14,304 bases of DNA. It comes from an uncultured bacterium. Its GTDB lineage: Bacteria; Pseudomonadota; Alphaproteobacteria; CAISDR01. The DNA lies in NCBI GenBank assembly GCA_903884125.1, contig CAISDR010000245.1:1-14304 (forward strand), given 5' to 3'. Positions 6,741-13,266 of this stretch are shown here, piece by piece (within the stretch, counting starts at the first letter, position 1; each line of letters begins with the position of its first letter). Made by a program: the position numbers and the translations under genes. A model generated the notes under the pieces. That model saw only the letters and a program-made list of their open reading frames with translations. It had not been told where the DNA came from and ran no database searches.

Positions 6741-7655
6741 ATGTCCGAGCCCGTGCAGTCCCCCTTATCAGCATCTGTCAACGGCCCCGGTCCGATTTCG
6801 GGCATTTTCTTTTCCCAGCGCCTGCGCCTTCATTATGTGGATTGGGGCAATTCGGGTGGCGAACCACTGGTGCTGGTCCATGGCGGCCGGGATCATTGCC
6901 GAAACTGGGATTGGGTGGCCCAGCGCCTGTCACAACGCTATCACGTGATTGCCCCCGACCTGCGCGGTCATGGCGACAGTCAATGGGTCAGCGACGGGCA
7001 TTACGCCATGTCGGGATTTGTGCATGATCTTGCACAACTGGTTCACGGGCGTTCGCTGGCACCGCTGACCCTGATCGGTCATTCCCTGGGGGGAAATGTC
7101 GTCCTGCGCTATGCCGGGGCCTATCCGGAAAATATAAGGAAACTTGTTGCAATCGAAGGGCTGGGTCCCAGTCCCAAAATGCTTGCGCAACGAAACGCGA
7201 TCAAAGGTCCCGAAAAACTGCGAAGCTGGATCGAAGCCAATCGCGCACAGGCGGGGCGCACGCCAAAACGATATCCCAGTCTTGATGCAGCGTTTGCCCG
7301 CATGCAGGAAGAAAACAAGCACCTCACGCCCGAACAGGCACTGCATCTGACGCGCTATGGTGTCAACCAGAACGAAGATGGCACCTTTAGCTGGAAATTC
7401 GATCCCTATATCCGGCAATTTCCAGTCGAAGGCATGACCCATTACGAGACCAATGAGTTATGGGCGAATATTACCTGTCCCACCCTGCTGATTTACGGCA
7501 GGGAAAGCTGGGCGTCCAACCCCGCCGAAGACGGGCGAGCTGCCGTATTTCAGAACGCAACAGTCAGGTCGGTGGAAAATGCAGGGCATTGGGTACACCA
7601 TGATCAGCTGGATTACTTCATGAAACTGGTTGACCATTTCCTGAACGCGCCCTGA
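6741..7655 (+). CDS. Cytosolic alpha/beta-fold hydrolase
   Basis: A 304-residue protein with no signal peptide. The fold is shown by LVLVHGGRDHCRNWDWV (43-59) with the oxyanion-hole HGG, APDLRGHGDS (71-80), the nucleophile elbow GHSLGG (113-118, Ser115), AIEGLG (137-142) and the C-terminal AGHWVHHDQ (281-289, His283). The catalytic acid is not certain: Glu255 in YGRES is one option, Glu139 another. A lid of roughly 80 residues (about 145-235) lies before the return to the core. The overall pattern resembles the SERHL/MhpC/epoxide-hydrolase group, so an ester, thioester or C-C substrate is possible and no specific reaction can be assigned. The start is supported by AGGA six bases upstream. It is divergent from an MhpD-like gene, echoing the MhpC-MhpD pairing of meta-cleavage pathways. 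Its TGA is immediately followed by the stop codon of dabA on the other strand. Confidence 0.85.
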   Translation: MSEPVQSPLSASVNGPGPISGIFFSQRLRLHYVDWGNSGGEPLVLVHGGRDHCRNWDWVAQRLSQRYHVIAPDLRGHGDSQWVSDGHYAMSGFVHDLAQLVHGRSLAPLTLIGHSLGGNVVLRYAGAYPENIRKLVAIEGLGPSPKMLAQRNAIKGPEKLRSWIEANRAQAGRTPKRYPSLDAAFARMQEENKHLTPEQALHLTRYGVNQNEDGTFSWKFDPYIRQFPVEGMTHYETNELWANITCPTLLIYGRESWASNPAEDGRAAVFQNATVRSVENAGHWVHHDQLDYFMKLVDHFLNAP

Positions 7656-10172
7656 TCAGAATGATACGGCGCGCCAGTCCTCGCGGCTGTAATATTGCCT
7701 GATGATATCGGTCCCCGGTTTTATGGCATAAAGGTGAATCCACTGATTTTCGACCAGATCGCGTGCTGATTTGTGCCGGGCGATGATCCGGTCGATCTCG
7801 GCCTCGGGCGCCTCAATAAAGACACTCAGCCGTAACGCCTCATGTACAAACCGCCTGCCGTCATGCACGGACTGCCAGGGCAGACCCACACGCAGGTCGC
7901 CAGCATTTCCTTCCAGCACACCAAGTTGTCCGACCACATTGTGCAGAACCTTGTTGCCGCTGCCAAATGTCTTTGGATTGGTCGTTGATCCGAAATATTG
8001 CAGATTGATCCATGACGCGACAACCATAGGCGCTGTCATGATCAGTTCCAGCACGCCGGAGCCCGCATCGCGGGCCGCATCATAATCATGCAGGAATACA
8101 CGCCCGCCAAGGTCGATCCCGCTGGTGCGTGCGCGCGGGGCTGCAATGAAAGCAGCGTTTCCCGCCAGCCCCCATTCGGGACGTGTCTGCGACCAGTCTT
8201 TGCTGCGTCCCGTGATTGCCTTGTCGACATTTTCCGGCGCGCTGAATTCAAATATCCGGTTGCGGGAATGCCGCGCCTGATGACCGGCGTCGCGCAATAC
8301 TTTCTGCAGTTGCCCAAGATCATTAATGTGGGTTGCGGGCAGGTCATCCGTATCGAATATCTGGACTTCATCCGTGGCGGTGTCATGAAGGCCGGCCAGA
8401 AACACGGTATCTTCCGGAATATGGATATTGCGGCCTGCCAGCGCCGAACGTACATCAGGATCATTCAGGACAAGAGCTGCGACACGGGCATTCGCCTCGC
8501 CCGTGTGTCCACCGCAGGCGCCGCAATCAAGGCCGGTTGCATGGGGGTTGTTCACGCTGGTGCTGCCATGTCCGCAGAGCAATACCAGCCGGGCGAAGTT
8601 ATGGGTAAGTGACATACCTTTGAGGGCGCCCGCCGCCATATCAACCCGCCGGAGCAGATCGATACCGGCGTGCGAATCATCAGTGTGATGCTGGCCCAGC
8701 GCGGGTCCAAGGCGACCGGCCAATTCCGCATCCAGCCCCTGCGCATGGGGATGGGTAACCGGCCGTGTCAGACCCAGGCTGTCGGTCAGAAGTTTTACCG
8801 CAAATAGCAGGCCGGTGGCTTCAACATAGGTAAAGCAGGATACCGCAGACAATTTGAACGCTTTCCATGCCTTGATTAATCGCCACCGCAACTGCCGCAG
8901 GTTCAATATGCCCTGCACTTCGCTTGTGGTGGCCCCTTTGACATTTTCGTGGATCACATGCGCGGGCTTCAGCAGCACAGGGCACTGTGCGCCGCCATGG
9001 GTGTGACCGATATGGACATATTCAATCGCAAAGCCGAAAAATCCGGCAAAGCCAATGGTCTGTATTTTTTCAGACGCGCTCTCCAGCGCCCGGCGCAGAA
9101 ACTCTGAACGCACATCGATGCAGAAAGCAGCCTGGAAATCAGGGCGTCCATTTCCAGAAGCAGTCAATGTCCGTTTCAGTTTCTCGATCAGGGGCTGCTG
9201 ATATGAAAGTTCATAAGCCCGCTGAAGCACAAGTCTGATACCCAGATCGGGTGCAGGCACTCCTTTCTGATTGTCGGATAACTTTGTGGCCCGCTGCATG
9301 GCATCTGCCCATGCCTGCCTGAATGCGCCATCCTCCCGCGCCTTGAACAGGCCATAGCCCCATGAAAGCCGCAACGCCAGAAGATCGGTCATAACCTCCT
9401 CGTGCCGGTTATACAAATCTCCTTGCCAGACCAGATAACGCGCATAGGCGGCCCAGCCGCCAATATCCAGAAGTGCACGATGCAGATAATCTTCAACAGC
9501 ACTTTCCGGTATACCCAGGTCGGCCAGCACGACAGCGATTGCATCAACCGGATCAGACGGCAAAGTTGTGATATTCCTGCGGAAATGCCCAATACCCATT
9601 ATCTCCGGGTTGCGGTCCACCAAAGCGGCCTTGCGCCAGGCCTGATATATCGGCATCCCCCGCAATGGATGCATCCAGATCGCCTGACCGTCATCAAAAT
9701 AGGCCGCGCAGAATTTCGATATCTCGTCGATCATGAAATTGACGCGCGATAAGACCCGGTCGCCCTGCGACATTGAATCCAGCACTTCGGCGACGGTCGC
9801 GACGACCCCATTATCGCCAGGTCTGGTAGCAGGGGTCATCAGTGATGATCTGATGTCTGTGACTGAAAATTTCTGACCCGGAAAATCACCAGCCTCACGA
9901 CATGCCTGTTCAAGTGCATGGTCACTTATACTGCCGCTTTCAATCGCCTGACGATAAAAGTGTTGTGGCAGCAGCATATCGATTTTCGCCACGCGCTGAT
10001 ATTGCGCGCAGGTCTCGCCGAAAGACAGATCGGTGAAACCCACAAACGGATTGACAGCAACAAAGTGTTTCAACGGCCAGAGGGGGGCGATTTTCTGACA
10101 GGCATTGAATATAGCCCTGTGCAGTCTGGCCCGGTCACGATCGGCATTACTTGTCGGGATTTCGGTAATCAT
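7656..10172 (-). CDS. dabA: DabA, inorganic carbon accumulation complex catalytic subunit (DUF2309/UPF0753)
   Basis: This 838-residue soluble, membrane-associated protein is the carbonic-anhydrase-like subunit of the DAB complex. In current models it hydrates CO2 to bicarbonate in the cytoplasm in one direction only, driven by the cation gradient used by DabB. The zinc residues described for Halothiobacillus DabA2 (Cys, Asp, His, Cys) are all present. Cys351 and Asp353 are in AFCIDVRSEFLRRALE. His535 is in LLCGHGS and Cys550 in GLDCGACGGHTGEANAR, with the same 15-residue spacing. The N-terminal WPLKHFVAVNPFVGF (32-46) is another family signature. The length fits the family (about 800). The start follows AAGGA with an 8-base spacer, and the gene begins 16 bp after dabB, so the two form an operon. 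The gene appears complete, with no broken motif. Confidence 0.95.
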   Translation of the reverse strand: MITEIPTSNADRDRARLHRAIFNACQKIAPLWPLKHFVAVNPFVGFTDLSFGETCAQYQRVAKIDMLLPQHFYRQAIESGSISDHALEQACREAGDFPGQKFSVTDIRSSLMTPATRPGDNGVVATVAEVLDSMSQGDRVLSRVNFMIDEISKFCAAYFDDGQAIWMHPLRGMPIYQAWRKAALVDRNPEIMGIGHFRRNITTLPSDPVDAIAVVLADLGIPESAVEDYLHRALLDIGGWAAYARYLVWQGDLYNRHEEVMTDLLALRLSWGYGLFKAREDGAFRQAWADAMQRATKLSDNQKGVPAPDLGIRLVLQRAYELSYQQPLIEKLKRTLTASGNGRPDFQAAFCIDVRSEFLRRALESASEKIQTIGFAGFFGFAIEYVHIGHTHGGAQCPVLLKPAHVIHENVKGATTSEVQGILNLRQLRWRLIKAWKAFKLSAVSCFTYVEATGLLFAVKLLTDSLGLTRPVTHPHAQGLDAELAGRLGPALGQHHTDDSHAGIDLLRRVDMAAGALKGMSLTHNFARLVLLCGHGSTSVNNPHATGLDCGACGGHTGEANARVAALVLNDPDVRSALAGRNIHIPEDTVFLAGLHDTATDEVQIFDTDDLPATHINDLGQLQKVLRDAGHQARHSRNRIFEFSAPENVDKAITGRSKDWSQTRPEWGLAGNAAFIAAPRARTSGIDLGGRVFLHDYDAARDAGSGVLELIMTAPMVVASWINLQYFGSTTNPKTFGSGNKVLHNVVGQLGVLEGNAGDLRVGLPWQSVHDGRRFVHEALRLSVFIEAPEAEIDRIIARHKSARDLVENQWIHLYAIKPGTDIIRQYYSREDWRAVSF

Positions 10173-10188
10173 TCGAGCGATCCTTTTT

Positions 10189-11778
10189 TTAGGCGATATT
10201 CCAGGTCCTGGTGATCCGCCAGAGTCGGACCATCAGGCGATTGGCCAGCGTGTTCAGATAAAATCCATGTGAAAGATGGATATAGGCAGTGTGCCAGAAC
10301 GGTGTTTCCGCCCGTTGCACCAACAGAGTCTGAAACAGGGTGACACCGCCAAAACCCACAATGACCAGCATGATGGTGAACAGGTCAAACCAGCTGCGCA
10401 GTGGCGGCGCCTTTGGCAGCACGCCAGTCATAAGCAGGCTGCTTGTTCCCTGAAGCGCGAAATAGGCGATTGTGATCACCACTGCGGCAACAACAATGCG
10501 GGATATGACGAAAACACTGGGACGATGATCAATGCTGCTGGCAATCAGATGCACCAGCCCCATCATGACGATTGCACCCAATGCAATCGTGGCCGGCTGG
10601 CTTTCAGGTGTGATCGCGAAAATCCAGCCGATCATGGTCATGACGGATAGAACCAGCGCCATTACGCCAGCCAGCCAGACCGGACGCGCCTTTGTCGTGT
10701 CGCCGGTCCTGACCCCGGCTTGCCAGGTACTGCGTGCCAGATCGATTGCACTGCCAGATGTCAGGAACGCATGCGCCTTGTAGAGCGAATGGGCCAGAAT
10801 GTGCAAAATCGCCGCTGAAAATGCGCCGAGGCCGCATTGCAGCAGCATGAATCCCATCTGTGCAATTGTGGAATAGGCCAGCGATACTTTGATCGATGTC
10901 TGGGTCAGCATGGCGCAGGAAGCAAATAGCGCGCTGGTCGCGCCAACAATCACCAGAATTTCCAGCGCGGGTGTCGATGCCGCCATTATGTCTGCAAGAC
11001 GCAGGATCAAAAATCCGCCGGCATTGATAATGCCTGCGTGCAAAAGCGCGGACACCGGTGTGGGTGTTTCCATCACTTCGGTCAGCCAGCCATGCAGTGG
11101 TAGCTGCGCGGATTTCAGTGATGCGGCTATGGCAACCAGTACCGCGACACTATCCACAGACACAGATGGTGTGTGACGGATGGCAGACAGCAGGTCCGCA
11201 AGGTCGAGTGTCCTGAAGTTATGAAACAGGATACCGGCTGCAATGATCAGGCACAGGTCTGCCATTTTGCTGGCAATGAATTTCTTGCCAGCCGCCAGCC
11301 GCGCGGCAATTCGTTGCGGATAAAACAGCAGCAGCCGATGAAGGCCCATGCTGGTGGCGATCCACGCCAGTATCAGCTGTGCCAGATTTCCCGATATGAT
11401 CAGCGCCAGCACGCAGCCAAGGGTCAGCGCCATCCATTTCAAAAACGCCCCATGATTGGCATCGCCCTCAAGGTAACGCACGGAATAGGCCAGCGTGATC
11501 GTGCCGATAAAGGACACCAGCAAAAACATGACAACCGACAATGCGTCGAGATAAATCCCAAATCCAATTCCGGACAGACCCAGTGTTGGCGTGACCTGAG
11601 CACCGTTAAACCCGACGGTGATCGCTGATCCCAGTGCCAGAGCCACATTGGCAAGCCCTGCCATGACCCCCAGCCGCCCGGTCCATAACGGATTCAGGTT
11701 TGCGGCTCTTTTTGGAATCAGACCCAGCAGGATCAGGGCCAATGGCCCAGTCGATACGCACCATATGATTGCCGTCAT
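10189..11778 (-). CDS. dabB: DabB, NuoL/MrpA-like cation-translocating membrane subunit of the DAB complex
   Basis: The 529-residue polytopic membrane protein belongs to the proton-conducting antiporter/NADH-quinone oxidoreductase NuoL family and is the partner that anchors and powers DabA. Hydrophobic segments run through most of its length. The diagnostic stretch at 222-256 begins KSAQLPLHGWLTEVMETPTP and holds Lys222, His229, Glu234, Glu237 and His247, the charged residues of the ion channel. Earlier signatures include SMGLHRLLLFYPQR (about 143-156) and the Lys-rich AAGKKFIASK (about 162-171), typical of DabB rather than a true NuoL. No other complex I gene is nearby, which supports DabB. 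The ATG at 11778 is chosen over one at 11820 because GGAGG precedes it by five bases. It is first in the dabBA operon and divergent from the LysR gene. Confidence 0.93.
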   Translation of the reverse strand: MTAIIWCVSTGPLALILLGLIPKRAANLNPLWTGRLGVMAGLANVALALGSAITVGFNGAQVTPTLGLSGIGFGIYLDALSVVMFLLVSFIGTITLAYSVRYLEGDANHGAFLKWMALTLGCVLALIISGNLAQLILAWIATSMGLHRLLLFYPQRIAARLAAGKKFIASKMADLCLIIAAGILFHNFRTLDLADLLSAIRHTPSVSVDSVAVLVAIAASLKSAQLPLHGWLTEVMETPTPVSALLHAGIINAGGFLILRLADIMAASTPALEILVIVGATSALFASCAMLTQTSIKVSLAYSTIAQMGFMLLQCGLGAFSAAILHILAHSLYKAHAFLTSGSAIDLARSTWQAGVRTGDTTKARPVWLAGVMALVLSVMTMIGWIFAITPESQPATIALGAIVMMGLVHLIASSIDHRPSVFVISRIVVAAVVITIAYFALQGTSSLLMTGVLPKAPPLRSWFDLFTIMLVIVGFGGVTLFQTLLVQRAETPFWHTAYIHLSHGFYLNTLANRLMVRLWRITRTWNIA

Positions 11779-11875
11779 GTCCGCCTCCGCCGTTGGTTGG
11801 GACGGTATACGGCCGGACATCGCTTATGAAAAATTCAAAGATTGAAACTAATCGTTATATAAATCAGAATAAGCC
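11779..11875. promoter_or_regulatory. dabBA / lysR divergent control region
   Basis: The 97-bp spacer holds a plausible leftward promoter for dabBA: -35 TTTTCA (11832-11827) and -10 TATACC (11809-11804) with a 17-bp spacer, each 4/6 to consensus. A rightward promoter for lysR may be TTCAAA (11834-11839) and TATAAA (11858-11863) with an 18-bp spacer, giving an almost leaderless mRNA. This would fit the weak ribosome site at 11876. Dyads lie between and over these elements. GCTTAT (11822-11827) and ATAAGC (11869-11874) form an additional wide inverted repeat. Confidence 0.55.
11834..11846. promoter_or_regulatory. T-N11-A dyad, likely LysR binding site
   Basis: TTCAA-AGA-TTGAA is a perfect 5+3+5 inverted repeat that also satisfies the T-N11-A consensus of LysR-type regulators. 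It directly abuts the putative dab -35 and overlaps the putative lysR -35. It is therefore placed to activate dabBA and repress lysR. A second palindrome, TTATATAA (11855-11862), lies about 18 bp away centre to centre, near two helical turns. Confidence 0.5.
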
Positions 11876-12778
11876 ATGGCATTTCTGAACTATCACCATC
11901 TGCGTTACTTCTGGGCAATCGCCCATGAAGGATCAATGACCCGGGCAGCCCGGCGGCTCAATGTTGCGGCTTCCTCGCTGTCTGTGCAGCTTAAAGGGCT
12001 GGAGGATCAGCTGGGTCAAAAACTGTTTGACCGGCGTGGCCGGACCCTGCAACTGACAGAAGCGGGGCGGGTGGCGCTGGATTACGCTGACAGCGTGTTC
12101 ACATCCGGTGACGAACTTCTCAACACGCTTAAAGGTCTCAATCCCGATCAGCGGCCTGCCTTGCGTATCGGGGCAGTTGCAACACTGTCCCGCAATTTCC
12201 AGATGCGCCTGATGCGACCGCTGATCGTTCGCGGTGACGTGGAACTGGTCCTGCGTTCAGGCACTTTTCAGGAATTGCTTGGCCAGCTGGATGATCATCA
12301 GCTTGATCTGGTTCTGGCCAACCAGCCTGCGATGATTGATGCGGAAAGCGACTGGCAGAACCCGCTGATTTCCGATCAGCCGGTGTCGCTGGTCGGGCCG
12401 CCCGGCCTCAAATTCCAGCGAAAACGCGTATCTGGATTTCGATTTCCCGAGGATCTTGTCAACGTACCTTTGGTATTGCCGGGCCGGTCAGGTACCATTC
12501 GCGCAGGCTTTGACCGGCTGATGGATCAGGCAGGGATTTCACCCGTCATTCTGGCCGAAGTTGATGATATGGCTCTGATGCGTCTTTTTGCGCGCGCCCA
12601 TCAGGGGCTGACGCTGGTGCCGTCTGTAGTTGTCATTGACGAGCTGAATTCCGGTGTGCTGGTCGAACATCATCAGCTACCCGAAATTCGTGAAGCATTT
12701 TATGCTATCACACGCAGACGCCGGTTTCCCAATCCCTGGCTGGCTGAAATCCTGATCGCCAATCCAAAGGATGTGTAA
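11876..12778 (+). CDS. LysR-type transcriptional regulator, NhaR-like, probable regulator of dabBA
   Basis: A 300-residue LysR-family protein. The winged helix-turn-helix occupies about residues 1-65 (NYHHLRYFWAIAHEGSMTRA, RRLNVAASSLSVQLKGLEDQLG, LFDRRGRTLQLTEAG). The FLNYHHLRYFWAIA opening and the YADSVF...GDELLNTLKG linker resemble the NhaR branch more than CbbR. The remainder (about 90-295) is the periplasmic-binding-protein-like effector domain. The effector is unknown; given the neighbour, an inorganic-carbon or cation/pH signal is plausible but is inference. The gene is divergent from dabBA with a T-N11-A dyad between them, the usual layout for a LysR regulator and its target. The Shine-Dalgarno is weak. 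A DUF4345 gene begins 41 bp downstream on the same strand and may be co-transcribed. Confidence 0.9.
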   Translation: MAFLNYHHLRYFWAIAHEGSMTRAARRLNVAASSLSVQLKGLEDQLGQKLFDRRGRTLQLTEAGRVALDYADSVFTSGDELLNTLKGLNPDQRPALRIGAVATLSRNFQMRLMRPLIVRGDVELVLRSGTFQELLGQLDDHQLDLVLANQPAMIDAESDWQNPLISDQPVSLVGPPGLKFQRKRVSGFRFPEDLVNVPLVLPGRSGTIRAGFDRLMDQAGISPVILAEVDDMALMRLFARAHQGLTLVPSVVVIDELNSGVLVEHHQLPEIREAFYAITRRRRFPNPWLAEILIANPKDV

Positions 12779-12819
12779 ACCCCGGACTCTGTTGACTATT
12801 GGAAAGGCGGGCGGTGCCC

Positions 12820-13266
12820 ATGACCCGGGTTTTGAGATTTGGTCTGCTGGCGCTGGGCATCAGCGCGATATTGATTTTTGCCTCAATCATGATCCTGGGT
12901 GCCGGTGCCACGGCGCGCCTGGGCGAGACGGGTTTTGACCTGCTGACCCAAACCACTCATCCATCAGCTGGCCCATGGCCTGCATCGATGGATTCTGAAC
13001 TACGGTTTTATGCGCCGTTCTGGGGCACTTATGGAATCATGCTGGTCTATATGTCACGCACGTGGCCGCGGTATGAATTCTTTGTGCCCTTTGTATCGGG
13101 CCTTTTTTTCATTGGTGGGATCGGGCGGCTGATTTCTTATTTTGCCGTTGGCACACCGCATCCGTTTTTTACGACGCTGATGGTGATTGAACTGGTTTTG
13201 CCGGTTGTTTTTATCGATCTCTGGCGACGTATCCGTCAGGTTAAGTCTAGCGCAGGTTCAGGATAA
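12820..13266 (+). CDS. DUF4345 family integral membrane protein
   Basis: The small hydrophobic protein (148 residues from the ATG at 12820) has about four transmembrane segments: near residues 4-30, 65-82, 85-108 and 115-135. The conserved DUF4345-type core reads SELRFYAPFWGTYG, then GGIGRLISYFAVGTPHPFF. The function of the family is unknown. The start is uncertain: GGAAAGG (12801-12807) is better spaced for a GTG at 12814 than for the ATG at 12820, and a TTG at 12799 is also in frame; all add only a few residues. It follows the LysR gene by 41 bp without a visible terminator. Its 3' end overlaps the convergent CNT transporter gene by 20 bp. A role with the carbon pump is not supported by its sequence. 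Confidence 0.75.
   Translation: MTRVLRFGLLALGISAILIFASIMILGAGATARLGETGFDLLTQTTHPSAGPWPASMDSELRFYAPFWGTYGIMLVYMSRTWPRYEFFVPFVSGLFFIGGIGRLISYFAVGTPHPFFTTLMVIELVLPVVFIDLWRRIRQVKSSAGSG

Noticed and set aside
6930..7442. Open frame of 170 codons opposite the alpha/beta hydrolase
   Set aside because: Antisense to the catalytic core of a clear hydrolase gene; no start signal or recognisable domain.
8088..8612. Open frame of 174 codons opposite dabA
   Set aside because: It lies wholly antisense to conserved dabA coding sequence, including the zinc-site region, and shows no family motif; it is a shadow of GC-biased codon use.
10189..11778. NuoL subunit of respiratory complex I or an Mrp antiporter subunit
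   Set aside because: No other nuo or mrp gene is present, and it sits directly upstream of a DabA with all zinc ligands.
11779..11820. Upstream ATG at 11820 for dabB
   Set aside because: No Shine-Dalgarno before it and it would cover the likely promoter; GGAGG supports the ATG at 11778.
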